Shown: positions 1 to 8,713 of the stretch, piece after piece
How positions within the stretch are numbered: the stretch's first letter is position 1
How the letters are laid out: every line of letters starts with the position of its first letter
Source: an uncultured Clostridia bacterium
Lineage (GTDB): Bacteria; Bacillota; Clostridia; Christensenellales; UBA1242
Length of the DNA stretch: 46,464 nucleotides
Assembly: GCA_937891595.1 (NCBI GenBank)
Contig: CALATF010000034.1
Location: 1 to 46,464 of the forward strand
Direction: 5' to 3'
The notes under the pieces: model-generated
The model's database searches: none
What the model was told of the DNA's origin: nothing
The model's input: only the letters and a program-made list of their open reading frames with translations
Translations under genes and position numbers: made by a program

Positions 1-100
1 AGGCATGCTCCCACACAACAATAAGGTTTTTGAACTACTTTATTATATTTCATGCTTTATCCTTTTAATTTTATAGGTATAAAAAAATTAAAAATACCAA

Positions 101-126
101 AAAGCACCCTGGAATATGGGTGCTTT
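101..126 (-). terminator. Terminator of cmk
   Basis: A perfect 9-bp stem (101-109 with 118-126) around an 8-base loop, just past the cmk stop. On the minus strand it is followed by a T-rich run. Bases 1-100 hold no gene that I can see. Confidence 0.75.
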
Positions 127-129
127 TCT

Positions 130-804
130 TTATTTTTTATTTCTTCTAGTATTAATTATTTCAACACATCTATCAATAGTTTGTTGTAGTGTTTCATTAG
201 AATTATCTATTATTATAGCATCCTCTGCTGGTAAAAGAGCGCCGTGTTCGCGGTTAATATCTTTAAAATCTCTTTCATTAATCTCTTGTAAAATTACTTC
301 AAAACTAGGACAATCAGGCGTCCCTTTTAATTGCTCTAAACGTCTTTGTGCACGAACTTCGTTGCTGGCAGTAATAAATAATTTGCAAGGAGAATCTTTT
401 AAAACAACACTGCCTATATCCCTGCCTTCCATAATGCAATCATAATTGCTTGCAAAATCTCTTTGTATTTTTCTTACTAACTGTCTAATTTCGTCATAAG
501 GTGAAATTTTTGCAACAAAATTGCTAATTTCTTCGTTTCGTAAAAAAGGGGTATAATCAATCCCGTTTACTAATATTTTTTGTAAATCACCTTCAAATTC
601 TACTTTAATATCTATATTATTAATAAATTCAGACAAAATTTTTTCATTTGGGTTTTTAGAACCATATTTGCTTTTATAAGCGCAAGTTATACCTCTATAT
701 ACAGCACCGGTATTAAATTTTTTAAGACCTAAAATTTTTGATAATTCATCGGCGAGTGTAGATTTTCCGCATCCAGCTTTGCCGTCTATTGTTACTGAAA
801 ACAT
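130..804 (-). CDS. cmk: Cytidylate kinase (CMP/dCMP kinase)
   Basis: Cytoplasmic kinase that phosphorylates CMP and dCMP with ATP in pyrimidine nucleotide recycling. The 224-residue length is usual for the family. Visible motifs are the P-loop GKAGCGKST at residues 8-16, NTGAVYRG (substrate region, normally DTGAMYR), the GRDIGSVV signature in the middle, and a C-terminal segment NERDFKDINRE followed by DAIIIDNS that matches the family LID and CMP-binding region. An AAAGGAG ribosome site lies at the normal distance from the ATG. It is transcribed alone from its own promoter at 831-860 and ends at a hairpin terminator. Assignment is firm. Confidence 0.95.
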   Translation of the reverse strand: MFSVTIDGKAGCGKSTLADELSKILGLKKFNTGAVYRGITCAYKSKYGSKNPNEKILSEFINNIDIKVEFEGDLQKILVNGIDYTPFLRNEEISNFVAKISPYDEIRQLVRKIQRDFASNYDCIMEGRDIGSVVLKDSPCKLFITASNEVRAQRRLEQLKGTPDCPSFEVILQEINERDFKDINREHGALLPAEDAIIIDNSNETLQQTIDRCVEIINTRRNKK

Positions 805-830
805 AAATTCTCCTTTATATACTTTAAAGT

Positions 831-860
831 ATTATAAAAGTAAAACATACTTTTTGTAAA
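831..860 (-). promoter_or_regulatory. Sigma-A promoter of cmk
   Basis: On the minus strand, TTTACA (860-855), an 18-base spacer and a perfect TATAAT (836-831). A 14-bp palindrome, ATACTTTAAAGTAT at 819-832, lies just downstream around the expected start of transcription. Confidence 0.6.
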
Positions 861-918
861 CCAAAATTCGTTGTTTTCAAAATTTTAACAAAAAGCGCAT
901 GATTTTTAGTTTAAAAAC

Positions 919-947
919 TTGACTTAAGTTTATGCAAATTTTAAAAT
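919..947 (+). promoter_or_regulatory. Sigma-A promoter of deoD
   Basis: TTGACT (919-924), a 17-base spacer and TAAAAT (942-947). Each box is one mismatch from consensus. The predicted transcript starts near 954, about 20 bases ahead of the deoD start. Confidence 0.65.
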
Positions 948-975
948 ATTATAAAAAGAAAAAGGAGAAAAAGTA

Positions 976-1695
976 ATGAAAGACATGACTCCAACTCCAC
1001 ATAATGAGGCTAAAAAAGGCGAAATTGCAAAAACGGTTATTTTATGTGGTGACGCCAAACGTGCAAGGTTAGTTGCTGAAAGGTTTTTAACTAATGTTAA
1101 TTTAGTAAACTCTGTAAGAAATAATTATTGTTTTACTGGTGTTTACAAAGGCAAGCGTTTAAGTATTATGTCAGTGGGCATGGGTAATGCTTCAATGGGT
1201 ATTTATTCTTATGAGTTGTTTAATTTTTATGGGGTTGAAAATGCAATTAGGTTAGGTACAATCGGCTCTTTAAATAAAGACTACATATTAGGTGATATTA
1301 TTATTGCCGAAAGCACTATGACTAGTGTAAATTACTATAATTTGTTTTCTGAGAAAGGCGAGTGCGAACTTACATCATCTCCTGTACTTCTTAAAAAAGC
1401 AAAAGCTTTAGTTAAAACGAATAAAAAGAAAATAAAACTAGGCAAAATATATTCTACAGACACTTTCTATGCTCCTGAAGAAGAAGTGGAGCGTCAAAAA
1501 TCTTTAGGTGTTGTGGGTGTAGAAATGGAATGCGCTTCACTTTATTTGAATGCTCAAATGTCAGGTAAAAATGCGATATGTGTTTGTACTGTTTCAGACG
1601 AAATTATAACAGGTAAAAAATTCACAAGTGAAGAACGACAAAAAAATTTGTTAGAAGCAGCAAAGTTAGCACTTGACTTGGCTGTTGAAATGTAG
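976..1695 (+). CDS. deoD: Purine-nucleoside phosphorylase, DeoD type
   Basis: Cleaves purine (deoxy)nucleosides with phosphate to free base and (deoxy)ribose-1-phosphate, in nucleoside salvage. At 239 residues it is close to the usual 235. Recognisable DeoD elements in order are TPTPHN near the N terminus (base-site His), CGDAKRAR (phosphate site), MSVGMGNASMG, IRLGTIGSL with the phosphate-binding Arg, VGVEMECASLY (ribose-binding Met-Glu pair) and TVSDEI with the catalytic Asp. AAAGGAG at 961-967 fixes the start. The mscS gene follows after 41 bases and may be cotranscribed. Confidence 0.95.
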   Translation: MKDMTPTPHNEAKKGEIAKTVILCGDAKRARLVAERFLTNVNLVNSVRNNYCFTGVYKGKRLSIMSVGMGNASMGIYSYELFNFYGVENAIRLGTIGSLNKDYILGDIIIAESTMTSVNYYNLFSEKGECELTSSPVLLKKAKALVKTNKKKIKLGKIYSTDTFYAPEEEVERQKSLGVVGVEMECASLYLNAQMSGKNAICVCTVSDEIITGKKFTSEERQKNLLEAAKLALDLAVEM

Positions 1696-1736
1696 TAAAT
1701 TTAAATTATTAAAATATCAAAAGAGGAATGTAAATT

Positions 1737-2729
1737 ATGAAAGAATTTTTTAATTCTGTAGGCGACTGGTTTTTAGCTAACTGGCAACCTATAGTAAAAA
1801 CACTTGCAATAATAATATTTGGTGTTGTTATTGTAAAAATTATTTTAGCTATTGTCAAAAGACAATTACAAAAAACAAAACTTGAAAAGACAGTTCAATC
1901 TTTTGTTAGCTCAATATTAAGGTTTGTTTTATACTTAATTTTAATATTCTGTATTATTTCTTCACTTGGGATTTCAGTTACTGGTCTTACAGTTGTTATT
2001 TCTGCAATTTCTCTTGCAATTTCACTTGCTTTACAAGATAGCTTGAAAAACCTTGTTAACGGTTTTATTATCATAAGTACAAGTTTGTTAAAGCAAGGTG
2101 ACTGGGTTAATATTGCCGGTGAAGAAGGTAGCGTTCAAGACGTAAGAATGCTTTATACAGTTTTGGTTACTGGCGACAATAAAAAAATAACTATTCCTAA
2201 TTCAACTATTTTAGCATCAAATATTATTAACTATAATACATTAAAAAATAGAAGACTTGATTTAACTTTTGACGTTGCTTATAGTAGTGATGTTGACTTG
2301 GTTAAAAAAGTTGTTAACGAAGTGATAGATTCTTGTGAAATGATTTACAAAGACCCAGCACCAACCGTTGTTCTTGCTAACTTGGGTGCAAGCTCTATTA
2401 CTTTTAATGTAAGAGTATGGTGTAGCGGTGATGATTACTGGAATACAAAATGGTATGTGTTAGATAATGTATTCAACGAATTTAAACGTAATAATATTTC
2501 TATTCCATTTAATCAACTTGAAGTTGCTCTTGTTGAACCAAATCAACCTCAATATGTAAGGGAACAAGGCTTAGGTGTGGCTAAAGAACATAAAACTAAA
2601 TTTGTTGCGGACGATGACATTATTGCAAGGATGAGCAAAACATTAAAGAAAGCAACAGAAGTTAGTAAAAAGCACAAAAAAAATAAAAAACAAAATAAAC
2701 AAGAAGAAACTAACAAAGAAGAAAAATAG
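1737..2729 (+). CDS. mscS: Small-conductance mechanosensitive channel (MscS family)
   Basis: Membrane channel that opens under membrane tension and releases solutes during hypo-osmotic shock. 330 residues. Three hydrophobic segments occupy roughly residues 17-37, 58-80 and 84-115. The third is a Gly/Ala/Ser/Leu-rich pore helix ending in ALQDSLKNLVNGFIII, the family signature. The beta domain follows (GDWVNIAGEEGSVQDV, then KKITIPNSTILASNIINY). The last 30 residues are a Lys/Asn/Glu-rich tail not needed by the family fold. GAGG before the ATG serves as ribosome site. A strong terminator follows at 2736. Confidence 0.92.
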   Translation: MKEFFNSVGDWFLANWQPIVKTLAIIIFGVVIVKIILAIVKRQLQKTKLEKTVQSFVSSILRFVLYLILIFCIISSLGISVTGLTVVISAISLAISLALQDSLKNLVNGFIIISTSLLKQGDWVNIAGEEGSVQDVRMLYTVLVTGDNKKITIPNSTILASNIINYNTLKNRRLDLTFDVAYSSDVDLVKKVVNEVIDSCEMIYKDPAPTVVLANLGASSITFNVRVWCSGDDYWNTKWYVLDNVFNEFKRNNISIPFNQLEVALVEPNQPQYVREQGLGVAKEHKTKFVADDDIIARMSKTLKKATEVSKKHKKNKKQNKQEETNKEEK

Positions 2730-2735
2730 TTAAAT

Positions 2736-2767
2736 AAAAATAGTGGTAAATATACCACTATTTTTTT
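2736..2767 (+). terminator. Terminator after mscS
   Basis: A 13-bp stem (2736-2748 with 2753-2765) containing TAGTGGT/ACCACTA, a 4-base loop and a run of T. Confidence 0.85.
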
Positions 2768-2786
2768 ATAAAAAAAACAAAAGTTC

Positions 2787-2815
2787 TTGTCGTATAAATT
2801 TTTTTGTATTATAAT
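2787..2815 (+). promoter_or_regulatory. Sigma-A promoter of the zinc-ribbon membrane gene
   Basis: TTGTCG (2787-2792), a 17-base spacer and a perfect TATAAT (2810-2815). Confidence 0.65.
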
Positions 2816-2850
2816 TACATATACTGATTTGTGATAAAAGGATGAAGAAT

Positions 2851-3555
2851 ATGAAAAATACAAAAATGAAAATTATGTTTTTTATATTTTTAGTGGTATT
2901 CGCTGCTGGTGTAATATTATTAACACTTCCTTTTAATTTTGAAAATTATACAATAGCATCTTATAAATATACTAATTTTACAGGTTGGGAAGAAAGCGGT
3001 TTTAACGCTACTGTATACATTGATAATAAAACAAGTGAAACACAAGAAAATGTTTCTTTAATAATAGATTATGTTGTTGAACATATGCTTGAAGAAACAA
3101 AATGTTCTATAGAGCTTAAAAATGTTACTTTGAATCCTGGCGAAAATGAATTTAACTTCACTTATAAAATTAATGATCATGGTTTTTATGACCTTGAAAA
3201 AATTGAAACAATTTATATAACACTATCTGACGGGACTCATATGGCAATAAAAGATAATAGTCTTTTTTCAGGTCCTAACTGGTATTTCTTAGGCATGGTC
3301 ATAATAGGCTTTTTTGGTAGTGCTGTTAGTCTTATTATGTGGAAAGTTTTGCCAAAAGTACAAAATAAATTTGAAAATGCTTCAGAAAGTTTTACAAGTT
3401 TTACTGAAAAAGTTAAAGAAGCGTTTAAACCTCTTACTGAAGATAAATCACAAAAAGAAGAAAAAAAGTATTATTGTGGATATTGTAAATGCACATTTGA
3501 TTCTAAATATGATAAATGTCCGCATTGTGGTGCCCCTCCCGAACGCAAAGATTAA
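2851..3555 (+). CDS. Membrane protein with C-terminal zinc ribbon, function unknown
   Basis: I do not recognise a named family. The N-terminal hydrophobic segment (about residues 5-25) is followed by a beta-rich extracytoplasmic domain of about 115 residues, a second membrane helix, a cytoplasmic amphipathic stretch and a C-terminal zinc ribbon with two CxxC pairs (CGYC and CPHC). The topology puts the zinc ribbon inside the cell and the beta domain outside. An in-frame ATG at 2842 abuts the AAAAGG ribosome site (2836-2841), so the ATG at 2851, nine bases from it, is the better start (234 residues). It has its own promoter and precedes mgtE by 96 bases. Confidence 0.75.
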   Translation: MKNTKMKIMFFIFLVVFAAGVILLTLPFNFENYTIASYKYTNFTGWEESGFNATVYIDNKTSETQENVSLIIDYVVEHMLEETKCSIELKNVTLNPGENEFNFTYKINDHGFYDLEKIETIYITLSDGTHMAIKDNSLFSGPNWYFLGMVIIGFFGSAVSLIMWKVLPKVQNKFENASESFTSFTEKVKEAFKPLTEDKSQKEEKKYYCGYCKCTFDSKYDKCPHCGAPPERKD

Positions 3556-3651
3556 CTTTATGCTTTTTTAGGTTGCGTATTTTTGTTTCCTTTTAAAGCA
3601 AATTGCTATTTATTTTAATAGAAAATTTAATCTTGACTGGAGACATTTGGT

Positions 3652-4992
3652 ATGACACAAGAAATTTTAGAGTTAATTGAAAAAAAAGATTTTAAACAAG
3701 TTAAAAGCCTTTTGGCTGAAATGCTTGTTCCAGATATAGCAGATATATTAGAACTAGTTGAAGAACCTGCAGTTACAATGATGGTTTTTAGGTTGTTGCC
3801 TAAAGATTTAAGTGCAGAAGTTTTTTCATATATCAACAGCGAAGCACAGGAAACTATTGTTAATAAACTTAGTGATAAAGAGTTAAGTTTTATTATGGAA
3901 GAACTTGCTACTGACGATGCTGTTGACTTTATTGAAGAAATGCCAGCAAATATTGTAGAAAAATCATTAAAAGCTGCAACTCCTGAAACTAGGAAAATTA
4001 TTAATAAGTTTTTAAGTTATGGTGATGACACTGCTGGCGCCATAATGACACCCGAGTTTGTTAGGCTTAATAGTTCAATTACTGTTGAACAAGCTTTTGA
4101 TGAAATTCGTAGGCAAGGCGAACAAGTAGAAACTATTAACGTTGTTTATATTGTAGATGATAAAAAGTTGCTTAAAGGTGTTTTAACTATTAAGGAACTT
4201 ATTTTAGCTGAAAAGAATAAAAAATTAGAAGAAATTATGATAGATAATGTTGTTGTTGCTACAACAGATATGGACCAAGAAAAAATTGCTAGTATTTTTT
4301 CTAAATATGACTTTTTAGCTTTGCCCGTAGTAGATAAAGAAAATAGAATAGTTGGTATTGTTACAGTTGACGACATTATTGACGTTATTAATGAAGAAAC
4401 AACTGAAGACTTTGAAAAAATGGCTGCTGTTCATATTAGTGATGATGACGTGCCTTATTTAAAGACATCTCCTATAAAATTAGCAGGTAGAAGATTTACA
4501 TGGTTAGGTATTTTGTTAATAACAGGTATTTTTACCAGTATGCTTATAGATATTTATGAAGATACATTTGTTTCAATTTCAGCTTTAGTTTGTTTACTTC
4601 CCATGCTTATGGGTGCGGGAGGAAATTGTGGTACACAAATTTCGACAATAGTTATTCGTGCGTTATCGCTAAAGGAAATTACCTTTAAAGACTATTTTAA
4701 AGTGTTTTTAAAAGAGTTTTTAGTTTCTCTTATGTTAGGAATTTTATTAGGAATTATTGCTTTTATATGTGTAAGCATTCAATATAGTAATGCATTGTTA
4801 GGTTTGGCTATAGCTTGCCCATTACTAGTTGTTGTTTTTATTGCAGATTTTCTTGGGTTTACTTTGCCTATTTTAGCAAAAAGATTTAAACTTGACCCTG
4901 CATTAATTGCTACTCCTATTTTAACAACTATCTTAGATTGCTGTGTTGTATTTATCTACTTTAACTTTGCATCTTGGATTTTAAGTTTATAA
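3652..4992 (+). CDS. mgtE: Magnesium transporter MgtE
   Basis: Mg2+ channel/transporter of the inner membrane, gated by cytoplasmic Mg2+. 446 residues, full length. The acidic helical N domain (about 1-125) is followed by two CBS domains (the first begins AGAIMTPEFVRL; the second ends VGIVTVDDIIDVI) and a five-helix membrane domain. The membrane domain contains PMLMGAGGNCGTQIST, the ion-path signature, and DPALIATPILTTILD. GGAG is the ribosome site. I see no M-box riboswitch: only 96 bases separate it from the gene upstream. Confidence 0.96.
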   Translation: MTQEILELIEKKDFKQVKSLLAEMLVPDIADILELVEEPAVTMMVFRLLPKDLSAEVFSYINSEAQETIVNKLSDKELSFIMEELATDDAVDFIEEMPANIVEKSLKAATPETRKIINKFLSYGDDTAGAIMTPEFVRLNSSITVEQAFDEIRRQGEQVETINVVYIVDDKKLLKGVLTIKELILAEKNKKLEEIMIDNVVVATTDMDQEKIASIFSKYDFLALPVVDKENRIVGIVTVDDIIDVINEETTEDFEKMAAVHISDDDVPYLKTSPIKLAGRRFTWLGILLITGIFTSMLIDIYEDTFVSISALVCLLPMLMGAGGNCGTQISTIVIRALSLKEITFKDYFKVFLKEFLVSLMLGILLGIIAFICVSIQYSNALLGLAIACPLLVVVFIADFLGFTLPILAKRFKLDPALIATPILTTILDCCVVFIYFNFASWILSL

Positions 4993-4999
4993 TTTAAAG

Positions 5000-5024
5000 A
5001 ACACCAAACATGGTGTTTTTTTTG
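5000..5024 (+). terminator. Terminator after mgtE
   Basis: Stem AACACCA/TGGTGTT (5000-5006 with 5011-5017), loop of four bases, then a T run. Confidence 0.85.
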
Positions 5025-5128
5025 TTTGTATATTTTAATAAACTTTTTTGTAAATAATATTAAAAATAATTGTCATAAGCAAAGCATAGAATAGTAGTAT
5101 TTAGTAAACGATATATTTAATATTTACT

Positions 5129-5156
5129 TTGTTATAAAAATATGTTGTGATATAAT
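5129..5156 (+). promoter_or_regulatory. Extended -10 promoter of the PAP2 gene
   Basis: TTGTTA (5129-5134), a 16-base spacer, then TGA directly before a perfect TATAAT (5151-5156). Confidence 0.65.
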
Positions 5157-5179
5157 TTATTTTATTATTAGGAGGAGTT

Positions 5180-6175
5180 ATGGGCACAAAAACAAAAAAC
5201 GTTTTGTTATGGACAATAGTTTCTTTGGTATTACTTATTATTGCTATTTTAGGAACTATTTTTGATTTACAAATTAGTAAAGCTTTAGCAGATGTACAAT
5301 TTGGTGAAAATTATCATTCAACTAATCTTTTTGCTATTATAGGTGAAACATTTGGCGAAAACATATTATATATTTTTATAGTTTTAGCCTTTGGAATATT
5401 ATTTTTTTATTTAAGAAAAAACTCTATTGCAAAAAAATGGGTTAATGTTTGTTTACAAATAGCAATGTTTGTTGGTAGCTATATTATTACCTTTTATTGT
5501 TTGCATAAAGTTTTAGAATATTTATCTATTTATACAAACTTTGGGTTAGATGAGTATATAATTTCTGTAATAGGTTTAATTTCTGTGGCTTTAGTAAGTT
5601 TGGCTGTTAATATAGGGTCTTTTTATTTAATTAGTAAAATTAGCGACGATAATATAAATAGACTTTGGAAATGGGCTCTAGTTGTTTTAATTGTTGCTAT
5701 ATTATCAAACGGAATTGTTCAGTTTTCTAAAAGAATATTTGATAGAACAAGATATAGAGCAATGGTTCATATAGGCGATAGTGAATTTAATTATTTCGAC
5801 TACTGGTTTACATTTAATACTAATAAATTTAGTTATGCTAGCCCATACTTTGAAGATTTCTTTAGGTCATTCCCATCTGGGCACACTTGTGCGGCTGCAA
5901 GTTCATTTTTATTAGTCCTTTTACCTCTATTTCTTCCACAAACAGATAATAAAAAGTGGAAAACTATTTTCTGGGTTTCTTCTATAAGTTACACTCTCTT
6001 AGTAGCTCTTTCTAGATTAATAGCCGGGGCACATTTCTTTATGGATGTTTTTGTTGGTGGAATGGTAACTTTTGTTATTGTTATGATTGCTTATTATATT
6101 TGCTATAAATTAAAGCAAAAAGAAAAAGATAAAGAAAATGCTAGTATAAAAAGTAAAAAAAGAACAGCTTGTTAA
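5180..6175 (+). CDS. PAP2-family membrane phosphatase
   Basis: Integral membrane lipid phosphatase of the phosphatidic acid phosphatase type 2 superfamily. 331 residues with about six hydrophobic segments. The three catalytic motifs are present: KRIFDRTRYR (usually K-x6-RP, here RY), FPSGHTCAA with the active-site His, and SRLIAGAHFFMD (S-R-x5-H-x3-D). The substrate may be phosphatidic acid, phosphatidylglycerol phosphate or undecaprenyl pyrophosphate; sequence alone does not decide. The lipid glycosyltransferase downstream suggests membrane lipid metabolism, though a terminator separates them. GGAGGAG precedes the ATG. Confidence 0.9.
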   Translation: MGTKTKNVLLWTIVSLVLLIIAILGTIFDLQISKALADVQFGENYHSTNLFAIIGETFGENILYIFIVLAFGILFFYLRKNSIAKKWVNVCLQIAMFVGSYIITFYCLHKVLEYLSIYTNFGLDEYIISVIGLISVALVSLAVNIGSFYLISKISDDNINRLWKWALVVLIVAILSNGIVQFSKRIFDRTRYRAMVHIGDSEFNYFDYWFTFNTNKFSYASPYFEDFFRSFPSGHTCAAASSFLLVLLPLFLPQTDNKKWKTIFWVSSISYTLLVALSRLIAGAHFFMDVFVGGMVTFVIVMIAYYICYKLKQKEKDKENASIKSKKRTAC

Positions 6176-6215
6176 TATGTGATATAGAAATAGTGTTTTA
6201 AAAAAACAACTAAAT

Positions 6216-6229
6216 AGACCAAGTGGTCT
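6216..6229. promoter_or_regulatory. Palindrome AGACCA-AG-TGGTCT, possible operator
   Basis: A perfect inverted repeat with 6-bp arms downstream of the PAP2 gene. The form resembles operators of some TetR-family regulators, but no such regulator is nearby. A half-like copy, GGTGGTCTA, occurs near 6322-6330. The rest of 6176-6506 shows only the hairpin at 6243 and no convincing gene. Confidence 0.3.
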
Positions 6230-6242
6230 GCAAAAAATAATT

Positions 6243-6285
6243 AATATATTACAAAGCGAAAAAGAATGCTTTGTAATATATTTTT
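6243..6285. terminator. Long hairpin terminator in the 6176-6506 gap
   Basis: A 15-bp perfect stem (6243-6257 with 6268-6282), a 10-base loop and a short T run. The likely job is ending the PAP2 transcript. Confidence 0.7.
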
Positions 6286-6506
6286 AAAAACTATAATGTT
6301 ATTTATAAATCCGTCCGAATAGGTGGTCTATTTTATAAAATGAATATTATAAAGGGTTTTTAGCTACTATAGTAATAAATGTTCGTAACAAGAAATTTAA
6401 TAAAAAGAGGTATCTTTTTGTTAAAGTGTAAAATAAAATATTTAAGATTTTTCTTTTTTTAAAAAAATTAATGTGTTATTATTTATTTGGTTAAAGGAAT
6501 TTACAT

Positions 6507-7742
6507 ATGAAAATATTAATATTCACTGCTTCGGCAGGTAATGGTCATAACTCGGCAGCAAAACGAATAGCTGAAAAATTTAAAAAGGAACAACCAGATA
6601 GTCAAATAGAAATAGTTGATGCTTATAAAAGCTATGCAACTAAATTGTCTAACTGGATTATAGAAAAAGGCTACTATTTTGCTTGCAATCACTTAATGAA
6701 TGTTTATAATTACTTTTTTAGAAGAAAAGAAAGACTTGACCCAAAAGTTAGTGATGCTAGTGGTGCTAATAAACAAGCTTATGCTATTATGCCGGGAATG
6801 TTAAAAAAGATATATGACTTTAAACCTGATTTAATTGTATGTACATATTTTTTTACATCTATAGCTATGGCAAATATTAAACGAGTTTATAATATACCTG
6901 CCAAAGTTGTTTCAATGACTTTAGATTATGAAATCTCTCCTTTTTGGCAATGTGCAAAAAATGGTGTTGATTATATGTTTTTAACACACGACGAAATGAT
7001 TAAGCCTTTTAGGGAATTAGGATATAATAAAGAACAATTAAAAGTAACAGGTATTCCTGTATCCACAGACTTTTTTAATGTGAACAATAAGCAAGAATGT
7101 AGAAAAACCTTGGGCTTAGAAAATAACATGTTTACTTTACTTGTTATGAAGGCTAGCTTTTTCCCAGTTTCAGAAAAAGTATTAATTAGTCAACTTAAAA
7201 AAATAACAAAACCTATTCAAGTGGTAATTGTTAATGGCAACTCTAAAAAAAGCCAAATGAAAATAGAAAAGTTATTAGGTAAAAACAAATTAATACATAA
7301 AGTTTTTAACATAGGTTATACAAATAAAATTCCAGAATATCTTTGTGCTTGTGATATAGTTCTTGGTAAAGCGGGTGGTTTAACAACAACCGAAACCTTA
7401 GCTACAGGTAGACCAAGTTTAATAATAAATAAGTTACCACAACAAGAAATTTATAATTGTAATTATATGGTAGAAAAAGGGTGTGCAATAAAAGTTAGCT
7501 ACAAAGAAATTTCTACTAAAATAAATCAGCTTTTGAATGACAATAATTTGTATGAAGAATTACTTAAAAAGTCGCAAGATTATGAATGTGTAAATGCTGT
7601 TGAAAAGATGTATGAAATTTTAAAAGATGTTGATAAAGCTGAGTATAATAATTTAGTAGTGTTAGAAGACAATAAATCTATAATTAAAAAGATAGATAAC
7701 AAAAGAAAACAGCAAATTAGAACAAATAAAAATAAGAATTAA
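6507..7742 (+). CDS. Diacylglycerol glycosyltransferase, MGDG synthase/UgtP family
   Basis: GT28-type glycosyltransferase expected to move a sugar from a UDP donor to diacylglycerol, making membrane glycolipid. 411 residues. The N-terminal acceptor domain opens with ILIFTASAGNGHNSAAKRI, the family signature (GxGH). The C-terminal donor domain contains KAGGLTTTETLATGRPSLI and the PQQE motif typical of MurG/UgtP enzymes. The last 40 residues are basic and probably peripheral. AAAGGA precedes the ATG. Donor sugar and product (glucosyl or galactosyl) cannot be decided from sequence. It ends at a shared bidirectional terminator. Confidence 0.9.
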   Translation: MKILIFTASAGNGHNSAAKRIAEKFKKEQPDSQIEIVDAYKSYATKLSNWIIEKGYYFACNHLMNVYNYFFRRKERLDPKVSDASGANKQAYAIMPGMLKKIYDFKPDLIVCTYFFTSIAMANIKRVYNIPAKVVSMTLDYEISPFWQCAKNGVDYMFLTHDEMIKPFRELGYNKEQLKVTGIPVSTDFFNVNNKQECRKTLGLENNMFTLLVMKASFFPVSEKVLISQLKKITKPIQVVIVNGNSKKSQMKIEKLLGKNKLIHKVFNIGYTNKIPEYLCACDIVLGKAGGLTTTETLATGRPSLIINKLPQQEIYNCNYMVEKGCAIKVSYKEISTKINQLLNDNNLYEELLKKSQDYECVNAVEKMYEILKDVDKAEYNNLVVLEDNKSIIKKIDNKRKQQIRTNKNKN

Positions 7743-7754
7743 ATTAAAACAAAC

Positions 7755-7790
7755 AAAAAAAAGTATAAGAATTTTTCTTATACTTTTTTA
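7755..7790. terminator. Bidirectional terminator between convergent genes
   Basis: AAGTATAAGAA (7761-7771) pairs with 7775-7785 around a TTT loop, with A and T runs on both sides. It serves the glycosyltransferase (+) and metA (-). Confidence 0.85.
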
Positions 7791-7792
7791 TT

Positions 7793-8698
7793 TTAAAATT
7801 TAAAAGGGGTTACTTGATATACATAGTAGTTAAGCCAGTTTGTATAAAATAAGTTTGCTGTGCTTGTCCAGTTTACATTTACGTTAAGGCTTTCGTCGTC
7901 TGAAAAATAATTACATGGTTTTTTAATTTTTAAACCTTTATTTAAATCTCTTTCATATTCTTGTTTTAGTGTATTTCTATCGTATTCCATGTGCCCAGTT
8001 AAAAATATTTTTTTGTTATCTTTACTTTTTGCTATTGAAAGCCCTGTTGGCTGAGTTTTACTAAGAATAATTAAATCGCTTACTTCTTCGGCTTGCTGCG
8101 TGTTAATACTAGTATGTCTTGAATGTGGAATATAAAAAACATCATCAAAACCTTTAAATAATGGTTCTTGAATATCATTATTTTTTGTGTGTGCAAAAAC
8201 ACCAAATAACTTTTCAGGTAATTTATATTTTGTTATTCCATAATGATAATATAAAGCGGCTTGTGCCCCCCAACAAATATAAATTGTGCTTGTAACATTT
8301 TTATCTGCAAAATCAAATATTTTTTTTAATTCATCCCAGTATTTTACGTCTTCAAAAGGCATTGTTTCAACAGGCGCACCTGTTATAATCATGCCGTCAA
8401 AATGTTTGTTTTTAATATCTTCAAAACTTTTATAAAATTTATCTAAATAATCAGCAGATGTGTTTTTGCTTTTATATGTTTTTGTGTTAACTAATGTAAT
8501 GTTTACTTGAAGGGGAGAGTTTGATAATAGCCTCATAAATTGTGTTTCTGTTTCAATTTTTGTTGGCATTAAATTTAAAATTGCAATTTCTAAAGGACGT
8601 ATATCTTGAGATATAGCTCTTTCATTGTTCATTACAAATATTTTTTCGTTTAGCAATTTTGTATAAGCTGGAATGTCCTTAGGTATAACAATAGGCAT
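7793..8698 (-). CDS. metA: Homoserine O-acetyltransferase MetA
   Basis: First committed step of methionine synthesis: acylates homoserine. 301 residues, full length. Cys142 in IYICWGAQAALY is the nucleophile. His236 and Glu238 in TGHMEYD complete the catalytic set (E. coli 235 and 237). Residue 111 is Glu, in TGAPVETMPFEDVKYW. Established work on Bacillus MetA ties Glu at this site to acetyl-CoA use, while Gly (E. coli) gives succinyl-CoA, so acetyl transfer is expected. AAAGGAG precedes the ATG. It lies 15 bases downstream of the gene at 8714 and is probably cotranscribed. No SAM riboswitch is visible in the leader. Confidence 0.95.
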   Translation of the reverse strand: MPIVIPKDIPAYTKLLNEKIFVMNNERAISQDIRPLEIAILNLMPTKIETETQFMRLLSNSPLQVNITLVNTKTYKSKNTSADYLDKFYKSFEDIKNKHFDGMIITGAPVETMPFEDVKYWDELKKIFDFADKNVTSTIYICWGAQAALYYHYGITKYKLPEKLFGVFAHTKNNDIQEPLFKGFDDVFYIPHSRHTSINTQQAEEVSDLIILSKTQPTGLSIAKSKDNKKIFLTGHMEYDRNTLKQEYERDLNKGLKIKKPCNYFSDDESLNVNVNWTSTANLFYTNWLNYYVYQVTPFKF

Positions 8699-8713
8699 GC
8701 GATTCTTCTCCTT

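Noticed and set aside
1..100. Slightly less AT-rich first 30 bases as a foreign join like the right end
   Set aside because: Too short and without a coding signal to judge.
3556..3651. Possible M-box riboswitch before mgtE
   Set aside because: The gap is 96 bases, too short for an M-box, and no matching stems were seen.
6330..6430. Short frame reading KGFLATIVINV, reminiscent of a TetR N-terminal helix
   Set aside because: Only 28 codons, a stop on its 5' side, no ribosome site and no further TetR features; chance similarity in AT-rich sequence is more likely.
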